Source of the DNA: Alterluteimonas quercicellularis
GTDB taxonomy: Bacteria > Pseudomonadota > Gammaproteobacteria > Xanthomonadales > Xanthomonadaceae
Assembly (NCBI RefSeq): GCF_021191635.1
Contig: NZ_JAIWPR010000025.1
Location: 1 to 64,000, forward strand
DNA: 64,000 bases
Reading direction: 5' to 3'
In this document: positions 35,336 to 42,265 of the stretch, piece after piece
Layout: the number at the start of each line of letters is the position of its first letter
Numbering within the stretch: position 1 is the stretch's first letter
Made by a program: the position numbers and the translations under genes
Notes under the pieces: model-generated
Told to the model about the DNA's origin: nothing
The model's database searches: none
The model's input: only the letters and a program-made list of their open reading frames with translations

Positions 35336-36664
35336 GTGTCCCTCGTCCAGTCCCTGATCGCCACCCATCGCAGCGGGGAGCGCGTCGGCCTCTACAGCGT
35401 CTGCTCCAGCAACGAGCAGGTGCTGCTGGCGGCGATGGACGTCGCGCAGCGCTACGGCACCCCGCTGCTGATCGAGGCCACCTCCAACCAGGTCGACCAG
35501 TTCGGCGGCTACACCGGCATGGACCCGGCCGGCTTCCGCGCCTGGGTCGAGGCGCTGGCGCGCGACCACGGCTTTCCCGCCGAGCGCCTGGTCCTGGGTG
35601 GCGACCACCTGGGCCCCAACGCGTGGCAGGCGCTGCCGGCCGGGGAGGCCATGGCGCACGCGCGCGACCTGGTCGCGGCCTACGCCGCGGCCGGCTTCCA
35701 CAAGATCCACCTGGACTGCAGCATGGCCTGCGCGGGCGATCCCGATCCGCTGCCGGACGAGCTGGTCGCCGCGCGTTCCGCGGAACTGGCCGCGGTCGCC
35801 GAGCGGGCCGCGGCCGCCGCCGGCCTGCCGCCGCCGGTCTACGTCATCGGCACCGAGGTCCCGGTGCCCGGCGGCGAGACCTCGCTCGAGGGCGGCCTGG
35901 CCGTCACCGCGCCCGCCGCCGCCGCGCGCACGCTGGAGATCCACCGGCAGGCGTTCGCCGCGCCGGGGCTGGCGCCGGCCTGGGAGCGGGTGATCGCGCT
36001 GGTGGTGCAGCCGGGCGTGGATTTCGACCACACCGGCGTGCACGCCTACGATCCGGCCGCGGCCGCCGCGCTGTCGGACTTCGTGGCCGCGCAACCGCGC
36101 ATCGTGTTCGAGGCGCATTCCACCGACTACCAGACCGAGGCCGCGCTGCACGCGCTGGTGCGCGACCACTACGCGATCCTCAAGGTCGGCCCCGCGGCCA
36201 CCTTCGCCTACCGCGAGGCGCTGTTCGCGCTGGCCGCGATCGAGGACGAGCTGCTGCCCGAGGGCGAGGCGCGCTCGCGCCTGCCCGACGTGCTGGACCG
36301 CTGCATGGTCGACAAGCCCAGGCACTGGCAGCGCCACTACGCCGGCGATGCGCACGCGCTGCGCCTGCTGCGCCGCTACGCGCTCAGCGACCGCTGCCGC
36401 TACTACTGGGGCGAGCCGGAGGTGAAGGCGGCGGTCGAGCGCCTGGTCGCCAACCTGCGCCGGCACCCGCCGCCGCCGTCGCTGCTCAGCCAGTTCCTGC
36501 CCGAGCAGCAGCGCGAGGTGCAGGCCGGGCGGCTGCCGGCCGATCCGCTGGCGCTGGTCCGCCACCGCATCGCGCTGCGCCTGTCCGAGTACGCGCGCGC
36601 CTGCGCGCGCAACGCCGCCGCCACCGGCCGCGGCGGGGACGCGGCGCCCGCCGCGCCGCACTAA
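35336..36664 (+). CDS. kbaZ: KbaZ/GatZ family: tagatose-1,6-bisphosphate aldolase non-catalytic subunit
   Basis: A 442-aa protein of the D-tagatose-bisphosphate aldolase class II non-catalytic subunit family. Characteristic blocks are GLYSVCSSNEQVLLAAM, LIEATSNQVDQFGGYTGM, LGGDHLGPNAWQ, HKIHLDCSMACAGD and FEAHSTDYQ. It starts at GTG 35336 with a GGAG site. In E. coli this subunit stabilises the catalytic KbaY aldolase; comparative work has also proposed that AgaZ proteins might be tagatose-6-phosphate kinases. No KbaY-like catalytic subunit and no PfkB-type tagatose kinase are encoded in this window, so the lower pathway must be completed elsewhere or by this protein. Confidence 0.9.
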   Translation: MSLVQSLIATHRSGERVGLYSVCSSNEQVLLAAMDVAQRYGTPLLIEATSNQVDQFGGYTGMDPAGFRAWVEALARDHGFPAERLVLGGDHLGPNAWQALPAGEAMAHARDLVAAYAAAGFHKIHLDCSMACAGDPDPLPDELVAARSAELAAVAERAAAAAGLPPPVYVIGTEVPVPGGETSLEGGLAVTAPAAAARTLEIHRQAFAAPGLAPAWERVIALVVQPGVDFDHTGVHAYDPAAAAALSDFVAAQPRIVFEAHSTDYQTEAALHALVRDHYAILKVGPAATFAYREALFALAAIEDELLPEGEARSRLPDVLDRCMVDKPRHWQRHYAGDAHALRLLRRYALSDRCRYYWGEPEVKAAVERLVANLRRHPPPPSLLSQFLPEQQREVQAGRLPADPLALVRHRIALRLSEYARACARNAAATGRGGDAAPAAPH

Positions 36665-36699
36665 GCTCGTCGGCATCCGACGCATCCAGGCAGCCCGAC

Positions 36700-37476
36700 A
36701 TGCGCAATACCCGACACCGCCGCCAGCAGATCCTCCAGCGCCTGATCCAGCACGGCAGCGTGCAGGTGAGCGAGCTGGCGGAGGACTTCGAGGTCTCCTC
36801 GGTCACCATCCGCGCCGACCTCAACCACATCGAGTCGCAGGGCCTGGCCACCCGCACCCACGGCGGCGCCACCCTGGTGCGCACGCCGCCGCAGGAGCAG
36901 GGCATCCACGAGAAGGATGCGCTGAACCTGCCGCTGAAGGAGCTGATCGGCGCGCGCGCGGCGCAGCTGGTGAAGCCGGGCGAGAACATCATCATCGATT
37001 CGGGCAGCACCACCATGATGCTCGCGCGCCACCTGCGGCTGCGCCGCGACGTGACGGTGATGACCAACGGCCTGAACATCGCCTGGGAACTGGCCAACGC
37101 CGACGGCATCGACGTGCTGCTGGCCGGCGGCATGCTGCGCAAGCAGTCGCTGTCGCTGCAGGGCAGTCAGGCGGAAGCCAGCCTGGCCTCGTACAGCTTC
37201 GACACCCTGTTCCTGGGCGTGGACGGGCTGGACCTGCAGTTCGGCCTGACCACCCACGACGAGGCCGAGGCGCGCCTCAACCACCGCATGGTCGAGCGCG
37301 CGCGCCGCATCGTGGTGCTGACCGATGCGTCCAAGTTCGGCTGCGTGAGCCTGCACCGCATCGCGCGCCTCGACCAGATCCACACCGTGATCACCGACGA
37401 CGGCATCGGCGCCGAGTACCGCGAGGGCCTGGAGCGGCTGGGCGTCGAAGTGATCGTCGCCGAGCCGCTGCGTTGA
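36700..37476 (+). CDS. agaR: AgaR, DeoR-family transcriptional repressor
   Basis: A 258-aa DeoR-family regulator. The N-terminal winged helix-turn-helix (residues ~5-58: RRQQILQRLIQHGSVQVSEL, then VSSVTIRADLNHIE) is followed by the sugar-phosphate-sensing domain with DSGSTTMMLARHL and the C-terminal FLGVDGLDLQFGLTTHDEAE and DASKFG blocks. DeoR proteins usually release DNA on binding a phosphorylated sugar intermediate; here GalNAc-6-P, GalN-6-P or tagatose-phosphate is likely. The gene is the fourth in the operon it probably controls, so it would be autoregulated through the CTTTC boxes at 32949-33143. Its stop overlaps the deacetylase start. Confidence 0.9.
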   Translation: MRNTRHRRQQILQRLIQHGSVQVSELAEDFEVSSVTIRADLNHIESQGLATRTHGGATLVRTPPQEQGIHEKDALNLPLKELIGARAAQLVKPGENIIIDSGSTTMMLARHLRLRRDVTVMTNGLNIAWELANADGIDVLLAGGMLRKQSLSLQGSQAEASLASYSFDTLFLGVDGLDLQFGLTTHDEAEARLNHRMVERARRIVVLTDASKFGCVSLHRIARLDQIHTVITDDGIGAEYREGLERLGVEVIVAEPLR

Positions 37477-38642
37477 CCGCGCCCCGCATCCTCGAAGGCC
37501 GGATCCTGTCCGCCGGCGGCTGGGTGCGGGGCACGCTGGCGTTCGACCGGCGCGTGCGCGCGGTCCGCGACACCGCCGCGCCCGGAGCGGCGGACGACGC
37601 CGCGCCGCTGATCCTGCCCGGCTTCGTCGACCTGCACGTCCACGGCGGCTACGGCGTGGACATCATGGAAGGCGGCGATGCCGCCCGCCGGGTCGCGCGG
37701 GCGCACGCGCGCCACGGCACCACGGCCCTGCTCGGCACCACCATGACCGCGCCGGAATCCGACATCGAGCGCGCGCTGCACGGCCTGGCGTCCGCGATCG
37801 GCGAGCGCGCCCCCGGGGCGGCGCGCGTGCTCGGCGTGCACCTGGAAGGTCCCTACATCAGCATGGAGCGGCTGGGCGCGCAGCCGCCGCTGGCGGTCGA
37901 GGCCACGCTGGCGCAGGTGCGGCGACTGCACGCCATCGCGCCCATCAAGGTGCTGACGCTGGCGCCGGAGGTCGGCCGCCACACGGCGCTGATCCCGCCA
38001 CTGGAGGCCATGGGCATCCGCGTCCAGCTCGGGCACAGCGCCGGCGACTACGAGCACGGCGTCGCCGCGCTGCGCGCCGGCGCCTCGGGCTTCACCCACC
38101 TGTTCAACGGCATGAGCGGGACCGACCACCGGCGGCCCGGGATCGCCGCGGCGGCGCTCGCCCACGCCGAGTACGCCGAGCTGATCCCCGACCTGCAGCA
38201 CGTGCACCCGGGCGTCGTCCGCGCCGCGCTGCGCGCGATCCCGCGGCTGTACTGCGTCACCGACGCAACCTCGGCCACCGGCATGCCCGACGGCGAGTAC
38301 GCGCTGGGCGCGCAGCGCGTGCACAAGTGCCTGGGCTGCGTGCGCCTGGCCGACGGCAGCTCGCTGGCCGGCAGCGTGCTGACCATGGACCAGGCGCTGC
38401 GCAACCTGGTCTCGCTGGGGCTGGACCTGCGCGACGCCTCGGATCGCGTGTCGCGCTACCCGGCCGACTACCTCGGCCTGGCCGACCGCGGGCGTCTGCA
38501 ACCCGGCGCCTGGGCGGACGTGGTGGTGCTGGACGCCGACCTGCGGGTGCGCCGGGTGTTCGTGGAAGGCGAGGAGGTGGCCGCGGCGGCGCCCGCCGCC
38601 ACGCCCGCGCCGCCGCCGATCGCCGCAGGATCGTCCCGGTGA
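37473..38642 (+). CDS. agaA: N-acetylgalactosamine-6-phosphate deacetylase (AgaA/NagA family)
   Basis: A 389-aa amidohydrolase-superfamily deacetylase. Metal and substrate motifs are DLHVHGG, HLEGPYIS, LGHSAGDY, THLFNGMSG, the HVHP block and the catalytic Asp in VTDATSATG. It hydrolyses the N-acetyl group of GalNAc-6-phosphate (or GlcNAc-6-phosphate), the step between the kinase and AgaS. It begins with TTG 37473, sharing four bases with the agaR stop (TTGA), and ends overlapping the MFS transporter start (GTGA). The sequence fits the NagA-related type of deacetylase. The Ala/Pro-rich tail is not conserved. Confidence 0.88.
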   Translation: MTAPRILEGRILSAGGWVRGTLAFDRRVRAVRDTAAPGAADDAAPLILPGFVDLHVHGGYGVDIMEGGDAARRVARAHARHGTTALLGTTMTAPESDIERALHGLASAIGERAPGAARVLGVHLEGPYISMERLGAQPPLAVEATLAQVRRLHAIAPIKVLTLAPEVGRHTALIPPLEAMGIRVQLGHSAGDYEHGVAALRAGASGFTHLFNGMSGTDHRRPGIAAAALAHAEYAELIPDLQHVHPGVVRAALRAIPRLYCVTDATSATGMPDGEYALGAQRVHKCLGCVRLADGSSLAGSVLTMDQALRNLVSLGLDLRDASDRVSRYPADYLGLADRGRLQPGAWADVVVLDADLRVRRVFVEGEEVAAAAPAATPAPPPIAAGSSR

Positions 38643-40462
38643 GCGGGATCGCCGCCGCGTCGCCGGCCGCGCGCGCCGCACACGTCTGGCACGCCCGCTA
38701 CGTGCTGTTCATCGCCGGCCTGGGCGGGCTGCTCTACGGCATCGACATCGGCATCATCGCCGGCGCGCTGCCGTACCTGGAAGCCACCGCGGTGGCGGAC
38801 TGGCACCTGACCCGCCAGCAGCTCGGCTTCGTGGTCGCGGCGGTGCTGCTGGGCAGCGTGCTGTCCTCGCTGTTCGCCGGCGCGATCGCCGAGTCGATCG
38901 GCCGGCGCGCCACGCTGTTCCTGGCCGGCGTGCTGTTCGCGCTCAGCATCCCGATGATCGCGCTGGCCTCCGGCTACGCGCCGCTGCTGACCGGGCGCCT
39001 GCTGCAGGGCGTGAGCGGCGGCCTGATCGGCGTGGTGGTGCCGCTGTACCTGGCCGAGGTGCTGCCGCCGCAGCGGCGCGGGCGCGGCACCGCGATGTTC
39101 CAGCTGCTGCTGACGATCGGGCTGGTGCTGGCGGCGGTGATCGGCCTCTACCACGCGCATGCGGTGGACGCCACCGCGGCCGAGGCGAGCGGCCTGCCTG
39201 CGGCGGAGCAGCAGGCGATCCTGTTCGCCGCCAAGGACCGCGCCTGGCGCACGATCTTCTGGAGCTGCCTGCTGCCCGGCCTGGTCTTCAGTGCCGGCGT
39301 GCTGCTGCTCGGCGAGTCGCCGCGCTGGCTGGTGCGGCGCGGCCGCGTGGACCGCGCCCGCGCCGCCCTGCGCAGGACGATGCCGGAGGACGAGGCGCTG
39401 GCGACGCTTGCGCGGATGCTGGCGCCGGCAGTCGACCCCGCCGGCCGCGCCGGGGCGCGCGACCGCCTGCTGAGCCGGCGCTACGTCTGGCCGTTCCTGC
39501 TGGCGTGCGTGATCCTCGCCTGCACCCAGGCCACCGGCATCAATTCGGTCCTCGCCTACGCGGTGAACATCCTCAACCAGGCCGGCCTGCCCGGCGCGGC
39601 GGCGAACGGGGCCGACGTGGCCATCAAGCTGCTCAACGTCGCGATGACGGTGGTGGCGCTGGTGCTGGTGGACCGCAAGGGTCGCAAGTTCCTGCTGATG
39701 GTGGGCAGCGGCGGCATCGTGCTGTCGCTGCTGGCCGCGGCGCTGCTGTTCCTGCAGGCCGAGCGCGGCCAGCGCGACGCGCGCGCGGAGCTGCAGGCGG
39801 CGGTGCAGGGCGATGCGCTGTCGCTGACGCTGGACGCGGCGGCATGGCGGCGCCTGGGCGTCGAACCCGGCGCACAGCCGCAGCAGCTGACCATCGCCTA
39901 TGGCTACGGAGAGTTCCGCGACGTGCGCGCGCTGCGCAGCGACGCGCCGGGCGCGACGGTGCTGTCGATCCGCCGCGAGGACAGCGTGCGCGCCGACAGC
40001 GTGATCGGCGCCTTCTTCCGCGGCCTGGGCCTGAACCCGTTCCCGGACCCGGCGAGCGCGGCCGGCGCGCCCCTGGTCCTCGAGCGCGCCAGCCTGGGCG
40101 AGGTGCCGTCGCGCGCCTACGGCTGGGCCGTGGCGGGGTGCATCCTGCTGTTCGTCGCGTTCTTCGCGGTCGGGCCGGGCGTCTGCGTCTGGCTGGCGCT
40201 GTCGGAGCTGATGCCCACGCGCATCCGCGCCAACGGCATGAGCATCGCGCTGCTGATCAACCAGTTCGTCTCCACCGCGATCGCGGCGATGTTCCTGCCC
40301 ATGGTGGGCCGCCACGGCTACGCCAGCATGTTCTTCTTCTGGGCCGGCTGCACGCTGGTCTACTTCCTGGTGGCGGCGTTCCTGCTGCCGGAGACCAAGG
40401 GCAAGTCGCTGGAGCAGATCGAGGCGCACTTCCGCCGGGCGTCCCCTGGGCGCGGAGCATGA
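38639..40462 (+). CDS. MFS sugar transporter with large periplasmic insert (candidate GalNAc permease)
   Basis: A 607-aa inner-membrane transporter of the sugar-porter (MFS) family with twelve spans. Family motifs include GLLYGIDIG in TM1, SIGRR in loop 2-3, ESPRWLV after TM6, VDRKGRK in loop 8-9 and PETKGKSLEQIE after TM12. It is ~130 residues longer than usual. A ~118-residue soluble segment (about 375-492) separates TM9 from TM10 and a smaller insert (~172-203) lies between TM5 and TM6; both loops face the periplasm. It starts at GTG 38639, coupled to agaA. As last gene of the operon it should import free GalNAc for the kinase, a role like AgaP in Shewanella. Confidence 0.87.
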   Translation: MSGIAAASPAARAAHVWHARYVLFIAGLGGLLYGIDIGIIAGALPYLEATAVADWHLTRQQLGFVVAAVLLGSVLSSLFAGAIAESIGRRATLFLAGVLFALSIPMIALASGYAPLLTGRLLQGVSGGLIGVVVPLYLAEVLPPQRRGRGTAMFQLLLTIGLVLAAVIGLYHAHAVDATAAEASGLPAAEQQAILFAAKDRAWRTIFWSCLLPGLVFSAGVLLLGESPRWLVRRGRVDRARAALRRTMPEDEALATLARMLAPAVDPAGRAGARDRLLSRRYVWPFLLACVILACTQATGINSVLAYAVNILNQAGLPGAAANGADVAIKLLNVAMTVVALVLVDRKGRKFLLMVGSGGIVLSLLAAALLFLQAERGQRDARAELQAAVQGDALSLTLDAAAWRRLGVEPGAQPQQLTIAYGYGEFRDVRALRSDAPGATVLSIRREDSVRADSVIGAFFRGLGLNPFPDPASAAGAPLVLERASLGEVPSRAYGWAVAGCILLFVAFFAVGPGVCVWLALSELMPTRIRANGMSIALLINQFVSTAIAAMFLPMVGRHGYASMFFFWAGCTLVYFLVAAFLLPETKGKSLEQIEAHFRRASPGRGA

Positions 40463-40489
40463 CGGCTGTCATGCGCGATCGCTGACGCC
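40458..40489 (+). promoter_or_regulatory. Palindromic operator candidate CATGACGGCTGTCATG and conserved flank
   Basis: A 16-bp near-palindrome (arms CATGAC/GTCATG) at 40458-40473 overlaps the stop codon of the MFS gene and lies ~78 bases before the ABC exporter gene. Together with the following bases it forms a block (40460-40489) repeated with one mismatch at 24696-24725. A LuxR-type regulator encoded in the same cluster (46246) is the most obvious candidate to bind it. Confidence 0.5.
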
Positions 40490-40550
40490 GGCGACTGCCG
40501 CCGCGCGGGCGCGGCGCGGAGACTGCGGGCAGTCCCCGCCGAGCGCCCCC

Positions 40551-41492
40551 ATGTCCGCGACCGCCTGCCCCGTCCCGTCCGCCCCCGCGCCCCTGGCCCG
40601 GCTGCGCGGCGTGCGCCGCCGCCGCGGCGCGGTGCAGGCGCTGGACGGCGTCGACCTCGACCTGCCGCCCGGCCGGCTGACCGCGCTGCTCGGCGTCAAC
40701 GGCGCCGGCAAGAGCACCGCGATCGAGGTGCTGCTGGGCCTGCAGCCGGCCGACGCCGGCGAGGTGGCGCTGTTCGGGCAGCCGCCGCAGGCGCAGTCCG
40801 TGCGCGAGCGCACCGGGGTGATGCTGCAGCAGGCGCAGCTGCCGGAACGGCTGACCGCGGGCGAGCTGCTGCAGCTGGTGCGCAGCTACTACCCGGCGCC
40901 GCGCAGCGTGGCCGACTGCATCGCCCTGGCCGGGCTCGACGGCCTGCTGGGGCGTCGCTACGGGCGGCTGTCGGGCGGCCAGCAGCGCCGCGTGCAGTTC
41001 GCACTGGCGCTGTGCGGCCGGCCGCGGCTGCTGTTCCTGGACGAACCCACCACCGGCCTCGACGCCGGTGCGCGCGCCCAGGTGTGGCGGGCGATCCGCG
41101 AACTGGTGGACGGCGGCGCGGCGGTGCTGCTCACCACGCACTACCTGGAAGAGGCGGAGGCGCTGGCCGACCGCGTCGTCGTCCTCGACCGCGGCCGGGT
41201 GATCGCCGCCGGCGAGCTCGCCGCGGTCCGCGGCCAGGTCTCGCAGCGGCGGGTGGCCTGCCGCTGCGCGCTGGCGCCGGAGACGGTGGCCGGCTGGCCC
41301 GGCGTGCGCCGGGCCGTGCGCGAGGGCGGCCGGCTGGTGGCCGCCTGCGACGACGCCGAGGCGCTGGTGCGGCGGCTGCTCGACGCCGATCCCGCGCTGG
41401 CCGAGCTGGAAGTGACCCGCGCCGGCCTGGCCGAGGCCTTCGCGGCGATGACGGGGCAGGACGCCGGCGCGGTGCGGGAGGAAGCGGCATGA
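40551..41492 (+). CDS. ABC-2 type exporter ATP-binding protein
   Basis: A 313-aa nucleotide-binding subunit with Walker A GVNGAGKST, signature LSGGQQRRVQFALAL, Walker B LLFLDEPTTGLD and the switch histidine in LLTTHYLEEAE. A C-terminal ~90-residue extension of the DrrA/Nod-like kind follows. It pairs with the ABC-2 permease gene overlapping its stop (ATGA). The cluster also contains an amidohydrolase and a DesK/DesR-like sensor pair; in Bacillus, DesK-type systems respond to membrane fluidity and LiaS/YvfT-type relatives control ABC exporters. The exported substrate is unknown. Confidence 0.92.
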   Translation: MSATACPVPSAPAPLARLRGVRRRRGAVQALDGVDLDLPPGRLTALLGVNGAGKSTAIEVLLGLQPADAGEVALFGQPPQAQSVRERTGVMLQQAQLPERLTAGELLQLVRSYYPAPRSVADCIALAGLDGLLGRRYGRLSGGQQRRVQFALALCGRPRLLFLDEPTTGLDAGARAQVWRAIRELVDGGAAVLLTTHYLEEAEALADRVVVLDRGRVIAAGELAAVRGQVSQRRVACRCALAPETVAGWPGVRRAVREGGRLVAACDDAEALVRRLLDADPALAELEVTRAGLAEAFAAMTGQDAGAVREEAA

Positions 41493-42262
41493 GCGCCGCG
41501 ACGATGCCGAGGCGCACGCCGGCGCGGCGCCTGCACGCCTTCGCGATGGAGGTCCGCTGCGAGGGCCTGCGGCTGTGGCGCGAGCCGATGTACGTGCTGC
41601 CGACGCTGCTGTTCCCGGTGGCCTTCTACGCGATGTTCGGCCTGCTGCTGGGCAGCCGCGGCGACGGCAGCGGCGCGCGCTACCTGCTCGCCACCTACGG
41701 CGTGTTCGGCACCATGGCCGCGTCGCTGTTCGGCTTCGGGGTGACCGTGGCGATCGACCGCGAACGCGGCTTCCTGGCCCTGCGGCGCGCGCTGCCGGCG
41801 TCGCCGGCCGGCTGGCTGCTGGCGCGCATGCTGATGGCGATGCTGTTCGCCGCGGCGATCGCGCTGCTGCTGGGGCTGCTGGCGTCCGCCTTCGGCGGGG
41901 TGCGGCTGGCGGCCTCGCAATGGCTGCTGCTGGCCGCGGTGCAGGTGCTGGGCGCGTTGCCGTTCTGCGCGATCGGCCTGTACCTGGGCGCGGTGTGCAG
42001 CGCCAACGCGGCGCCGGCGATCGTCAACCTGCTGTTCCTGCCGATGGCCTTCCTGTCCGGGCTGTGGCTGCCGCTGTCGATGCTGCCGGGCGCGCTGGAG
42101 CGCATCGCGCCGCTGTGGCCGGCCTGGCACCTGGCGCAGCTGGCGCTGGGCGCCATCGATTACGCGCCGGTGCGCGCCCTCTGGCTGCACCTGCTGGTGC
42201 TGGCCGCGGTGGCGGTGTGCTGCTTCGTGCTGGCGATGCGCCGGCTGGCGCGGGTGGGGTGA
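41489..42262 (+). CDS. ABC-2 type permease
   Basis: A 257-aa inner-membrane permease with six hydrophobic segments and no large periplasmic domain, as in ABC-2 exporters. The block VAIDRERGFLALRRALPASP forms the coupling region, and LFLPMAFLSGLWLPLSMLP is the typical ABC-2 C-terminal motif. It is translationally coupled to the ATPase gene and followed three bases later by the amidohydrolase gene. Confidence 0.88.
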   Translation: MSAATMPRRTPARRLHAFAMEVRCEGLRLWREPMYVLPTLLFPVAFYAMFGLLLGSRGDGSGARYLLATYGVFGTMAASLFGFGVTVAIDRERGFLALRRALPASPAGWLLARMLMAMLFAAAIALLLGLLASAFGGVRLAASQWLLLAAVQVLGALPFCAIGLYLGAVCSANAAPAIVNLLFLPMAFLSGLWLPLSMLPGALERIAPLWPAWHLAQLALGAIDYAPVRALWLHLLVLAAVAVCCFVLAMRRLARVG

Positions 42263-42265
42263 GCG

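Noticed and set aside
40463..40550. Small coding region between the MFS and ABC genes
   Set aside because: No frame with a start, ribosome-binding site and plausible protein was seen; the stretch is better explained as promoter and operator sequence.
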